This document shows, piece after piece, positions 45,993 through 54,963 of a stretch of 64,000 bases of DNA. The stretch lies in contig NZ_WHPF01000018.1 of NCBI RefSeq assembly GCF_013106755.1, forward strand, positions 1 to 64,000, given 5' to 3'. Both the position numbers and the translations under genes were made by a program. A model generated the notes under the pieces. The model saw only the letters and a program-made list of their open reading frames with translations, searched no databases and was not told the origin of the DNA. Origin of the DNA: Limnovirga soli. GTDB taxonomy: Bacteria; Bacteroidota; Bacteroidia; Chitinophagales; Chitinophagaceae. How positions within the stretch are numbered: the stretch's first letter is position 1; each line of letters begins with the position of its first letter.

Positions 45993-47285
45993 ATGAAAAA
46001 GGTTTTTATTTTTTTATGTTTTATCGCCTCTTTAGCGCAGGCGCAACAAGCCCTCAGCTTAAAGGATGCAATCAATATTGCCCTTAAAAACAGTTACGAT
46101 ATTCAGCTGGCCAAAAACAATGTTGAAATCAGTACCATCAATAACAACTATGGCGTAGCCGGCGGATTGCCACTTATCACCGGTACTGCTTCTGATAACG
46201 AGCAATTAACCAGCCTAAATCAAAAGTTATCCAATGGTACCAATATCAATAAATCTGGGGTAACAGGCAACAGCCTTAATGCAGGCGTAACTGCAGGCAT
46301 TCTCCTATACAATGGCATGCGTGTAGTAAGTACCAAACAAAGGTTAGAACAATTGCAACAGCAGAGCCAGCTTTTATTAAATGCACAAATTCAAAATACC
46401 ATTGCGCAGGTAATGACGCAGTATTATGAAGTAGTGCGCCAGCAAGGTTATCTAAAAACCATCGAGGGTTCATTGGCAGCCGCACAACAGCGGTTATCAG
46501 TAGTGCAAACCAGGCAGCAGGTAGGCCTGGCCAATAATGCAGATCTTTTCCAGTCGCAGCTCGATTTAAATGCGCTGGTACAAACACAGCAAAGCCAGCA
46601 ATTGGTCATCGATCAGTCAAAAGCCGATTTGCTTACCTCACTGCAATTAAAAGCCGATTCACTTATTAATATTAGTGATACCATACTGGTAGAAACCGGT
46701 TTACAGCAATCAACCATTTTAAGCGGTATTGCCAATAACCCCACCATTGCTGCCGCCGATGAACAAATACGCATTAATTCGCTGATAGAAAAGGAAACTG
46801 TAGCACAGCGCTACCCATCCCTGCGGTTTAACAGTGGATATAATTATGGCCGTTCCAGCAGCACAGCAGGCTTTAACCTGCTAAATCAAAGCTATGGTCC
46901 GTTTGCCAGCATCAACTTATCTGTGCCCATTTATAATGGTTCTATTGCCAAAAGGCAGCAGCAAACCGCTGCCATAGCCACACGCAATGCGCAGCTGCAA
47001 AAAGAGTTGCTGGTACGCGATAATACCAATATTGCCGTTAAAACATTTCAGGCCTACCAAAATGCCATACAGCAACTGCAAACACAACAGCAGAACTATA
47101 GCTTATCCAAACAATTGCTCGATCTGGTGTTGCAAAAATTTCAATTAAAGCAAGCCACTATTATTGATGTAAAACAGGCGCAGCAAAGCTTTGAAGCAGA
47201 AGGCTATCGGCTGGTAAATTTAAATTTTGCAGCAAAATCGGCCGAAATTGAATTGAAGCGTATTACAAATGCACTTAGTTTTTAA
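45993..47285 (+). CDS. TolC family outer membrane channel
   Basis: The start is at 45993 (MKKVFIFLCFIA); the frame from 45933 adds a Cys-rich stretch that is element-derived. The 430-residue protein has a signal peptide (cleavage after AQAQ) and two OEP repeats: SLKDAINIALKNSYDIQLAK, then the first long coiled-coil pair, and SINLSVPIYNGSIAKRQQQT followed by the second pair. It forms the trimeric channel of the tripartite pump with the adaptor and permease upstream. Confidence 0.94.
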   Translation: MKKVFIFLCFIASLAQAQQALSLKDAINIALKNSYDIQLAKNNVEISTINNNYGVAGGLPLITGTASDNEQLTSLNQKLSNGTNINKSGVTGNSLNAGVTAGILLYNGMRVVSTKQRLEQLQQQSQLLLNAQIQNTIAQVMTQYYEVVRQQGYLKTIEGSLAAAQQRLSVVQTRQQVGLANNADLFQSQLDLNALVQTQQSQQLVIDQSKADLLTSLQLKADSLINISDTILVETGLQQSTILSGIANNPTIAAADEQIRINSLIEKETVAQRYPSLRFNSGYNYGRSSSTAGFNLLNQSYGPFASINLSVPIYNGSIAKRQQQTAAIATRNAQLQKELLVRDNTNIAVKTFQAYQNAIQQLQTQQQNYSLSKQLLDLVLQKFQLKQATIIDVKQAQQSFEAEGYRLVNLNFAAKSAEIELKRITNALSF

Positions 47286-47320
47286 AAATCTCCACACATC
47301 TTTGCACAAATAATTTGCTC

Positions 47321-48046
47321 ATGAAAAAGGTTGCATTTATACCTGCACGCTATGCAGCTACCCGTTTTCCGGCCAAACTAATGCAAATGCTGGGCACAAA
47401 ACCTGTAATCAGGCATACCTACGATAATACCGTGGCCACCGGCTTATTCGATGAGGTGGTGGTGGTTACCGACAGCGATATTATTTTCAATGAAATAACC
47501 AGCCATGGCGGCAAAGCAGTAATGAGCAAAAAAGCCCATGAAAGCGGTAGCGACCGTATTGCCGAGGCAGTTGCAGATATGGAAGTAGATATTGTGGTAA
47601 ATGTACAGGGCGATGAACCCTTTGTAAAAGCCGCTCCCATACAACAATTGCTGCAGGTTTTCGAAGGGCCGCAAGGCCAAAATGTACAAGTGGCCAGCCT
47701 AATGCAGGTATTAACCAATCCGCAGTTTATTAACGACCCCAACTACGTTAAAGTGGCGGTAGATATGCACTTCAATTCGCTAATGTTTAGTCGTTCGGTA
47801 ATTCCTTACCCGCGTAATAAAGAGCTGCCTGTTACCTATTATGAACATATTGGCGTATATGCTTTTCGTAAACAGGCATTGCTACATTTTACCAATTGGC
47901 CCATGACACCCTTGGAAGCCGCCGAGAAAATAGAATGCCTGCGTTATCTGGAACATGGCATTCCCCTAAAAATGGTGGTGGTAGATTATATGGGCGTAGA
48001 AATAGATACCCCCGAAGACCTGGAAAGGGCCGCCAAATACTTATAA
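47321..48046 (+). CDS. kdsB: 3-deoxy-manno-octulosonate cytidylyltransferase
   Basis: It activates Kdo with CTP (CMP-Kdo) for lipopolysaccharide core synthesis, in the cytosol. The family motifs are IPARYAATRFPAKLM (CTP-binding start), VVVTDS, SDRIAEAV, VVNVQGDEPF, FSRSVIPYPR, YEHIGVYAF and the C-terminal GVEIDTPEDLERA. At 241 residues the length is normal. The start is at 47321, with no RBS. It follows the TolC-type gene by 35 bp and may be co-transcribed. The presence of KdsB indicates a Gram-negative outer membrane with Kdo. Confidence 0.96.
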   Translation: MKKVAFIPARYAATRFPAKLMQMLGTKPVIRHTYDNTVATGLFDEVVVVTDSDIIFNEITSHGGKAVMSKKAHESGSDRIAEAVADMEVDIVVNVQGDEPFVKAAPIQQLLQVFEGPQGQNVQVASLMQVLTNPQFINDPNYVKVAVDMHFNSLMFSRSVIPYPRNKELPVTYYEHIGVYAFRKQALLHFTNWPMTPLEAAEKIECLRYLEHGIPLKMVVVDYMGVEIDTPEDLERAAKYL

Positions 48047-48618
48047 TCGTTTAATACTTATTTTTTGGGGCTGTTGGCAATAGTACGGTTGGCAGCAATA
48101 ATACGGGCTTTCCGTTACTAGTCCTCACTCACTGCGTTCGTTGCGGGCTATACACTGCAATCCCGCAGCCATTCAGCGCCGGTAACAGGTATTTAGCTAT
48201 TAACACGGTAGCTGTATTTTGCCGCCACAAAGCCGGAACCCTGAACCGAGCGTGGCAAGCGGCGATGCCACTTATTCACATGCCGACTACCAAATTTTAG
48301 CCTGTTTTTTAGGCAAAAAATAGCTGATAAACCTGCTATTACAGGGCATTTACCCGCATTTTCAGTTGTAAAGTATACAGTTACTCATTTTCGGGATTTT
48401 TTCTTTCTTTTTTTATGCACTTTCTGCCATTTTTTGTGGATAATCGTGCAAATGCAATGGCGCTATGATGTATGAAAATGCAGGCTTTCATTTTCCACAT
48501 GCTGTTAATATCTCTGCTGTTGTTTTCTCGTTACATAAAGATATTTTCGTCTACTGCTTTACAATTTGGTAACAAAGCAAAACACCTTTTTCACAACTAA
48601 ATAAATAAATAGCTCTAT
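48047..48618. repeat. 572-bp gene-free stretch with several repeats and the nrdJ promoter region
   Basis: No gene was found. At 48104-48170 there is GGGCTTTCCGTTACTAGTCC, CACTGCGTTCGTTGCGGGCT and CACTGCAATCCCGCAGCC. This type of sequence (GGGCTTTCC ... GCAATCCC) I associate with dispersed repeats seen in Bacteroidota. At 48243-48259 there is a variant 3'-end element (GAACCGAGCGTGGCAAG), one of the exceptions to the usual placement. From 48300 to 48618 the DNA is T-rich, with GAAAATG/CATTTTC arms near 48475-48500 upstream of nrdJ. No cobalamin-riboswitch elements could be identified by eye. Confidence 0.6.
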
Positions 48619-51600
48619 ATGACTAAGCAACCCAATAAAGGCCTGGAATTTCAACGCCGTTTCACCAAGGAAGGCCAAACCGCCTTCGACCTGTTTGAGT
48701 ACGATTATCGTACCAGCATCATTCGCAACCCAAGTGGCGAAGTGGTGTTTGAAATGAATAATGTAGAAGTGCCCAAACAATGGAGCCAGATTGCTACAGA
48801 TATTCTGGCACAGAAATATTTTCGTAAAGCTGGTGTACCACAGGCAGATGGTAGCTTAGGCCGCGAAACTTCAGTAAAACAGGTAGCACACCGTATGGCC
48901 AATTGCTGGAGAGTATGGGGCGAACGTTATGGCTATTTTGCTTCAGAAAAAGATGCTGAAATATTTTACGATGAGCTGGCTTACAGCATTCTAAATCAAA
49001 GTTGCGTGCCTAACAGTCCGCAATGGTTTAATACAGGTTTACACGAAAGCTATGGCATTACCGGTAAACCACAGGGCCACTATTTTGTGGATGCAGTAGA
49101 TGGTGTATTAAAAAAATCATCTAATGCCTATGAGCGTCCTCAACCACATGCCTGCTTTATTTTAAGTGTGCATGATGATTTAGTAAACGAAGGTGGTATT
49201 ATGGATTTGTGGACCCGCGAAGCCCGTATTTTTAAATATGGTTCTGGCGTTGGTACCAACTTTTCCCAAATTCGTGGCGAAGGTGAAAAGTTAAGTGGCG
49301 GTGGTACTTCCAGTGGATTAATGAGTTTCTTAAAAATTGGCGACCGTGCCGCCGGTGCTATTAAAAGTGGTGGAACTACCCGCCGGGCTGCCAAAATGGT
49401 TTGTTTGGATATAGACCATCCGGAGATTCTGAAATTTATTAACTGGAAAGTAGAAGAAGAGAAAAAAGTAGGCGCATTAATTGCCGCTGGTTACGATTCT
49501 CATTACGAAGGGGAAGCTTATTTAACCGTATCTGGCCAAAACTCAAATAACTCTGTACGTATTTCCAATGAGTTTTTTAAAGCATTGGAAGAAGATGGCA
49601 ACTGGGAATTAAAAGCAAGAACTGATGGCCGTGTAATGAAAACTATTCCTGCACGTGAAGTGTGGAACCAGATTTCTTATGCTGCTTGGCGTTGTGCTGA
49701 TCCCGGTACCCAATACGATACTACCATTAACGAATGGCATACCTGCCCACAAGGTGGAAGAATTAATGCTTCTAACCCTTGCAGCGAGTATATGTTCCTG
49801 GATAATACCGCTTGTAACCTGGCCAGTGCCAACCTGATGAAGTTCTTTGATACTGATACCAATAAACTGGATATTGAAGGCTTTGAATATACCTGCCGTT
49901 TATGGACAGTAGTGTTGGAAATTTCTGTATTAATGGCGCAGTTTCCTTCAAAAGAAGTAGCTCAATTATCATACGATTACAGAACATTGGGTTTAGGTTT
50001 TGCCAATTTGGGTACCGTATTAATGGTAAGCGGTATTGCTTACGATAGCGAAGAAGCCCGTGGTATTGCCGGCGCCATTACTGCGGTAATGACGGGTATT
50101 GCCTACAAAACCTCTGCTGAGCTGGCTGCCGTTCATGGCCCGTTTGCCCGTTACGAGGAAAATAAAGCCGATATGCTGCGTGTAATGCGCAACCACCGCG
50201 CTGCTGCCTATGATGCCAACGAAGCTTATGAAGGTTTGAGTGTAAAACCAATTGGTATTAACGCCAAATATTGCCCCGATGATTTATTAAGGGCCGCTAC
50301 TAAAGCCTGGGATGATGCCGTACAAATGGGTGAAAAATATGGTTACCGCAATGCGCAAACCACCGTTATTGCCCCTACTGGTACTATTGGCCTGGTAATG
50401 GATTGCGATACCACCGGCGTAGAACCCGATTTTGCACTGGTGAAATTTAAGAAACTTTCTGGTGGTGGTTATTTCAAAATCATTAACCAAAGTGTACCGG
50501 CAGCCTTAAAAAATCTGGGTTATAGCCAGAAAGAAATGGATGCCATTATTAACTATGCAGTAGGTGCTGCCAGTTTCGAAGGGGCTCCGTTCATCAATCC
50601 AACTACTTTAAAAGAAAAAGGGTTTTTACCGGAAGATATCAAGAAACTAAACGATGCCGCCAAAGCTGCATTTGAAATTGGTTTCATCTTTAACAAATAC
50701 TCTTTAGGCGAAGCTTGTTTGGAAAGACTTGGTTTTACCGCCGCCCAATACAACGACTGGAGCTTTGACTTATTAGATGCTTTAGGCTTTACCGAAGATC
50801 AGATTGATGCCGCCAACGATTATATCTGTGGTACCATGACAGTAGAAGGTGCACCTTACCTGAAAGACGAGCATTTGTCAGTATTTGATTGTGCCAACAA
50901 ATGTGGTAAAAAAGGTCAGCGCTTTATCCATGCCTATGGTCATATAAAAATGATGGCCGCCTGTCAGCCATTCTTAAGTGGCGCTATCTCTAAAACCATT
51001 AACCTGCCACACGAAGCAACTGTAGAAGAAATTGCAGATTGTTACCTGTTAAGCTGGAAAATGGGATTAAAAGCAAATGCATTGTATCGCGATGGTTCTA
51101 AAATGTCTCAGCCACTAAGCAACAAGTCCGATAAAAAGAAAAAGACCGAAGAAACAAAAGAAGAAGAAACTACCACTGCAGCAGCTCCATTGTTGCAGGA
51201 AGAATCTACCATTGTAGATTTGGCCAAACTAAGTGTAGAAGACTTGCTGGATGAAATGCAGAAACGCATGCAGGAAAGCAGCGATACCTCCTTAAAACGC
51301 CAGTTATCTAAAATAGTAGAAAGAAAATCATTACCGGCCAAACGCCGTGGCTTTACACAAAAAGCAAGGGTTGGCGGTCAGGTACTCTTCCTGCGCACCG
51401 GCGAATTTAACGATGGTACCCTGGGTGAAATATTTATCGATCTGGCCAAAGAAGGTTCTACCTTACGCAGTTTGATTAACTGTTTTGCCATCTCTATTTC
51501 TGTTGGTTTACAATATGGTGTTCCATTAGAAGAATTTGTAGAAAAATTTGTGTTCACCAAGTTCGAGCCGGCTGGTATGGTAGACCATCCGAATATTAAA

Positions 51601-51963
51601 ACCACTACTTCTATTGTAGACTTTATATTCCGCGCATTGGCATATGAATACCTGGGCCGTACCGATCTGGTACATGTGATAGACAAGCCCGAAATTGGTA
51701 ACCTGGGCGATCCTAGTGATGTAACTATCTTAGGCAGACCAGCTTTAAGCAATGTAAGGGTAAATGCTTCACCGGCGCCACAGCCACAAAAGGCGGTACA
51801 AAAAGCTGCCCTGCACCAGGAAAGTGGTTTGGATGCAGTAAATGCAGCAGCCAAAAATATGCAGAGCGATGCACCGGCTTGTAATGTATGCGGCCATATT
51901 ACTTTGCGCAGCGGCACTTGCTATAAATGCCTCAACTGCGGCAACAGTATGGGTTGCAGTTAA
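48619..51963 (+). CDS. nrdJ: Adenosylcobalamin-dependent (class II) ribonucleotide reductase
   Basis: A 1114-residue enzyme reducing ribonucleotides using B12. The N-terminal half shows SCVPNSPQWFNTGL, ACFILSVHDDL, RIFKYGSGVGTNFSQIRGE and the NASNPCSEYMFLDNTACNLA loop, where the catalytic Cys and Glu residues lie. It continues with TVIAPTGTIGLVMDCDTTGV. Further on, a Lys/Glu-rich linker (~835-850) leads to a TSCPD-like domain (RGFTQKARVGGQVLFLRTGE), and a C-terminal Cys-rich zinc-ribbon (CNVCGHITLRSGTCYKC) ends the protein. The layout is that of large Bacteroidota NrdJ proteins. It works without oxygen. A strong terminator follows 28 bp after the stop codon. Confidence 0.96.
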   Translation: MTKQPNKGLEFQRRFTKEGQTAFDLFEYDYRTSIIRNPSGEVVFEMNNVEVPKQWSQIATDILAQKYFRKAGVPQADGSLGRETSVKQVAHRMANCWRVWGERYGYFASEKDAEIFYDELAYSILNQSCVPNSPQWFNTGLHESYGITGKPQGHYFVDAVDGVLKKSSNAYERPQPHACFILSVHDDLVNEGGIMDLWTREARIFKYGSGVGTNFSQIRGEGEKLSGGGTSSGLMSFLKIGDRAAGAIKSGGTTRRAAKMVCLDIDHPEILKFINWKVEEEKKVGALIAAGYDSHYEGEAYLTVSGQNSNNSVRISNEFFKALEEDGNWELKARTDGRVMKTIPAREVWNQISYAAWRCADPGTQYDTTINEWHTCPQGGRINASNPCSEYMFLDNTACNLASANLMKFFDTDTNKLDIEGFEYTCRLWTVVLEISVLMAQFPSKEVAQLSYDYRTLGLGFANLGTVLMVSGIAYDSEEARGIAGAITAVMTGIAYKTSAELAAVHGPFARYEENKADMLRVMRNHRAAAYDANEAYEGLSVKPIGINAKYCPDDLLRAATKAWDDAVQMGEKYGYRNAQTTVIAPTGTIGLVMDCDTTGVEPDFALVKFKKLSGGGYFKIINQSVPAALKNLGYSQKEMDAIINYAVGAASFEGAPFINPTTLKEKGFLPEDIKKLNDAAKAAFEIGFIFNKYSLGEACLERLGFTAAQYNDWSFDLLDALGFTEDQIDAANDYICGTMTVEGAPYLKDEHLSVFDCANKCGKKGQRFIHAYGHIKMMAACQPFLSGAISKTINLPHEATVEEIADCYLLSWKMGLKANALYRDGSKMSQPLSNKSDKKKKTEETKEEETTTAAAPLLQEESTIVDLAKLSVEDLLDEMQKRMQESSDTSLKRQLSKIVERKSLPAKRRGFTQKARVGGQVLFLRTGEFNDGTLGEIFIDLAKEGSTLRSLINCFAISISVGLQYGVPLEEFVEKFVFTKFEPAGMVDHPNIKTTTSIVDFIFRALAYEYLGRTDLVHVIDKPEIGNLGDPSDVTILGRPALSNVRVNASPAPQPQKAVQKAALHQESGLDAVNAAAKNMQSDAPACNVCGHITLRSGTCYKCLNCGNSMGCS

Positions 51964-51990
51964 CCAGCCATAACTAACCGCTTATAACAT

Positions 51991-52024
51991 AAAACCGTCT
52001 CCTAAAAGAGGCGGTTTTTTTATT
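51991..52024 (+). terminator. Intrinsic terminator after nrdJ
   Basis: Arms AAAACCGTCTC and GAGGCGGTTTT (one G-T pair) with a short CTAAAA loop, followed by a T tract. Confidence 0.88.
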
Positions 52025-52034
52025 ATGTACCCGT

Positions 52035-52100
52035 CTATTCTACACAGATCGGCTTTACTTGCGTCGCACTCTTGTGCGACAGGTACTTTGGGCAGCAGAT
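52035..52100 (+). repeat. 3'-end repeat element downstream of nrdJ
   Basis: GGCTTTACTTGCGTCGCACT, CTTGTGCGAC and TTTGGGCAGCAGATAA occur in order. It is in the sense orientation of nrdJ but lies beyond the intrinsic terminator. Confidence 0.74.
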
Positions 52101-52191
52101 AAATGAGTACAATCAATAAAAGTTTATTCTTTTGTTGGCATCCCCTCCAACATTTTCTATACCATTGCTGCACGCATCAAGTGCAGGTGCT

Positions 52192-52330
52192 TATTCTTTT
52201 TTGCTTGTCCAAAAAAGAACCAAAAAAGGACAACCGAAAACGAAACTGCCCGTTTTCGGGGTGGAATATGTATTAAGCTGTTGTACTACTGTGGTGAATT
52301 GCAGCAGAGAGGTATTCCGCAAACAATCGA
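52192..52330 (+). repeat. Repeat B, copy 2 (inverse of copy 1)
   Basis: TTTTTTGCTTGTCCAAAAAA, ACCGAAAACGAAACTGCCCG and TACTACTGTGGTGAATTGCA form the reverse complement of 6617-6772 over more than 100 bp with few changes. It runs into the first unit of the 157-bp tandem repeat. Confidence 0.78.
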
Positions 52331-52745
52331 TTTAATTTGGCCTTTAGCCACTAGCTGTTAGCCATTAGCCAAACAGCCAATATTTATTTGTCTTTAGCTA
52401 GCAGCTAATAGCCAACAGCTAACAGCCATTTTTGCTGTTGTACTACTGTGGTGCATTGCAGCAGAGCGTTTTTCGGCAAACAACTTATTTAATTTGGCCT
52501 TTAGCCACTAGCTGTTAGCCTTTAGCCAAACTGCCTATATTTATTTGTCTTTATCTAGCAGCTAATAGCCAACAGCTAACAGCCATTTTTGCTGTTGTAC
52601 TACTGTGGTGCATTGCAGCAGAGCGTTATTCGGCAAACAGCTGATTAAATCTGGCCATTAGCCACTAGCTGTTAGCTTTTAGCCAAACTGCCTATATTTA
52701 TTTGTCTTTAGCTAGCAGCTAAAAGCCAACTGCTACCTCCCTTTT
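52277..52745 (+). repeat. Tandem 157-bp repeat, three units
   Basis: Units begin with GCTGTTGTACTACTGTGGTG at 52277, 52434 and 52591, exactly 157 bp apart; the third is slightly short. Each unit contains CAGCAGAG, TTAGCCACTAGCTGTTAGCC and CAGCTAATAGCCAACAGCTA, which are themselves short, partly inverted words based on TTAGC/GCTAA. Units differ by a few bases (for example GAATTGCAG in unit 1, GCATTGCAG in units 2 and 3). No convincing coding frame runs through it. It stands directly upstream of the xylanase gene. Confidence 0.88.
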
Positions 52746-52813
52746 TGTAATTAACTTCATTGTATTATACCTGGCCTATTGCGGCTGAAAGGTTTACCTA
52801 TAAAATTGAAATT

Positions 52814-53479
52814 GTGCTGTATAAACTAACCATTGTATTATTGTTTACAGGCTACTTGCAGGGCGTTGCGGCGCAATCTTTAACGCGCAACACAACCGGC
52901 TTTCATGATGGCTATTATTATTCGTTTTGGAATGATCATTCGAGTGGCACGGCATCTATGACACTGGAACCTAAAGGCCGCTATACCATCCAATGGACCA
53001 ATATTGGCAATCTTACTGCCGGCAAAGGCTGGCGTACCGGTAAGGAGGATAGAAAAATTACTTATAAAGCCACATTCAACGGCGGAAGTAATGGCTTTTT
53101 GGCTGTATATGGCTGGACCAAAGATGCTTTAATAGAATATTACGTGGTAGAAAATTATGGTGAGTGGACGCCCCCCGGTGCCACCGAACTTGGTACAGTT
53201 GATACAGATGGTGGTACCTACCGTATTTACAAAACACTACGTATTAATCAGCCTTCAATTGCTGGTACAGCTACTTTTTACCAGTACTGGAGTGTGCGTA
53301 GCACCAAACGAAGCCGGGGTACGGTAACATTTGCCAATCATGTAGCGGCATGGAGAAAATATGGTATGTACCTGGGGCATATTTGGGATTATCAAATTAT
53401 GGAAACCGAAGGCTATAAGAGCAGCGGTTATGCTGATGTGCAACTACGCACCAGTGCCACAGATGAAACTGATAAATAG
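52814..53479 (+). CDS. GH11 endo-1,4-beta-xylanase
   Basis: This secreted enzyme cleaves xylan. The start is uncertain: no ATG fits; GTG 52814 gives a 21-residue signal peptide (cleavage after GVAAQ), TTG 52760 a longer one. The GH11 jelly-roll shows NTTGFHDGYYYSFWND, the nucleophile Glu108 in ALIEYYVVENYGEW, TFYQYWSVRSTKRSRGTV, FANHVAAWRKYGMYLG and the acid/base Glu199 in METEGYKSSG. It ends soon after the domain and has no binding module or T9SS domain, so it should leave the cytosol by Sec only. GH11 is less common in Bacteroidota than GH10; the repeats just upstream and the odd start leave room for recent acquisition. Confidence 0.9.
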   Translation: MLYKLTIVLLFTGYLQGVAAQSLTRNTTGFHDGYYYSFWNDHSSGTASMTLEPKGRYTIQWTNIGNLTAGKGWRTGKEDRKITYKATFNGGSNGFLAVYGWTKDALIEYYVVENYGEWTPPGATELGTVDTDGGTYRIYKTLRINQPSIAGTATFYQYWSVRSTKRSRGTVTFANHVAAWRKYGMYLGHIWDYQIMETEGYKSSGYADVQLRTSATDETDK

Positions 53480-53738
53480 GCTTGATCTGATGAGGGTTGA
53501 GTATGGGCATGCCAGGTTATTTATTCAATAAGAAGGATATTGCTGATTAACATAAATAAGGGGTGGAATTTGCCTGTAAGCTAATTTTTGATTACTGTTA
53601 ATTATTGAAATGCCTTTTATAATTGGCTAAAAGTTTTGTGGGAATAAGCACAAGTTGCAGAGTGCTTCTTGTATTTTACAGGATTGTTTTATTAGTTTAT
53701 ATTCGTTTATTATCTACACCTAATAAAAATCCTGCCAT

Positions 53739-54713
53739 ATGCCAGTTGTACGTACAGAAACCAACGCAACTTATGCCTTGCAATACAATAATGGAACTCC
53801 AATACCATTGAAAGATTTTAGTGGATTACACACCAAATCAATTACAGAAGTAGATAGCACGGATGGTGTTTTTAAAAAGAATAGAATTCAGGCACTTGAA
53901 TTTAATGAAGTAACGCTTACACTATCTATGCCTTTGCAGGAACCTGCACGTCAGCTATTCGATGGGGTAATGAAGGGTAATTTAACTACTGTTTTTACAA
54001 CCATTTTCAGGCTGGAAGCAAACAGTAAACTTGTACAATCTTTTGAACTGGGAAATTGTAAGATTAAGCAAATTAGTTTTCCATCTTTAGATGCAACTTC
54101 GAAGAACGCAGGAAATGCTACTATTACATTTCAGCCAGCACATATTGATATGACACTGGGTAATAATTCAAGAATAGCAATTTCCGCCCCAAAAAATGAA
54201 ACACGATTTATTGCTTCAAATTTTAGGCTGGCTATTGACAATGTGCCCACGAGCCGGATATCTAAAATTTCTGCATTAACAGTTTGTCCGCATACAGTGG
54301 AAAATATATCTGCAACTGATATACTTGATTTTATTGAATTTAAATCCTTGCAAATTCAAATTGCAGAAGCTGAAATGGAAGACGAAGGCTGGCAAAAATG
54401 GTTAACCGATTTTGTAAAAGTTCAGCAGAAGGAGGGTAGAAATGGATCCCTTCAGTTTTTAGGGCCCGATTTAAAAAAGGTAATATTGGAAATATCGCTT
54501 ACGAATATTTTTATTGCATCAACCGGTTTTCATGAAGATGGTGCTGAAAACCAAATTGCTAAAGCTTCGATAGAGCTTTTATTTGATTTTGCAACAATGG
54601 CAGGTAATACTACCCCTGCCGACACGAAATTTATACGTTCGGGTGTGGTTGTTAAACCGCCGGTTTTAAATATACCTGATACCAAAACTCCTGATGTAAA
54701 GCCTGGTAAATAA
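53739..54713 (+). CDS. Hypothetical protein, possible duplicated phage-tail-tube-like fold
   Basis: A 324-residue cytosolic protein without a signal peptide. It looks two-domained. The first half has LKDFSGLHTKSITEVDSTDG followed by LEFNEVTLTLSMPL, recalling the F-SGL ... strand ... 'NITLKR' order of T4 gp19-type tail tube proteins. The second half has FIASNFRLAIDNVPTSRISK, then a WQKWLTDFVKVQQKEGRNG helix and LKKVILEISLTNIFIA, again in tube-like order, including a W-x-x-W pair. The similarity is from memory and weak. No sheath, baseplate or other phage genes are nearby, so this is an orphan. The last ~30 residues are Pro/Thr/Lys-rich. Confidence 0.55.
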   Translation: MPVVRTETNATYALQYNNGTPIPLKDFSGLHTKSITEVDSTDGVFKKNRIQALEFNEVTLTLSMPLQEPARQLFDGVMKGNLTTVFTTIFRLEANSKLVQSFELGNCKIKQISFPSLDATSKNAGNATITFQPAHIDMTLGNNSRIAISAPKNETRFIASNFRLAIDNVPTSRISKISALTVCPHTVENISATDILDFIEFKSLQIQIAEAEMEDEGWQKWLTDFVKVQQKEGRNGSLQFLGPDLKKVILEISLTNIFIASTGFHEDGAENQIAKASIELLFDFATMAGNTTPADTKFIRSGVVVKPPVLNIPDTKTPDVKPGK

Positions 54714-54884
54714 AACACGCTTTATAAAGTTGTTTTATGCTTTGGGAGTACCAGATTTACCTTGCATTAAAAGTTTGGTGTGGCAATTAGGTGTGCAGGG
54801 AATTACAAATATCGCGTTAGGTAATTCATACATGGAAAAGCAGGAATCTGCCTGATAAAACGCTTTGCTAAAAGTTGAATAATG

Positions 54885-54955
54885 GTATAAAAGCACAAGA
54901 GTGCGACGCAAGTAAAGCATCATTATTATTCAATTGCCGGGCCAATAAACTGACA
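54885..54955 (-). repeat. 3'-end repeat element
   Basis: AGCACAAGAGTGCGACGCAA, GTAAAGC and TTGCCGGGCCAAT occur in order. It is in the sense orientation of the DUF2264 gene, whose stop codon is at 54964. Confidence 0.76.
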
Positions 54956-54963
54956 ACTATTAA

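Noticed and set aside
48300-48618. Cobalamin riboswitch upstream of the B12-dependent reductase
   Set aside because: No B12-box-like conserved blocks could be found by eye; only a short GAAAATG/CATTTTC pairing.
51378-51917. Long minus-strand frame inside nrdJ
   Set aside because: Antisense shadow of a conserved coding region; the plus-strand protein is clearly real. The same applies to 43702-44244 and 44512-44994 inside the RND pump gene.
52277-52745. CRISPR array
   Set aside because: Only three units of 157 bp with internal similarity throughout; there are no short repeats with unique spacers and no cas genes.
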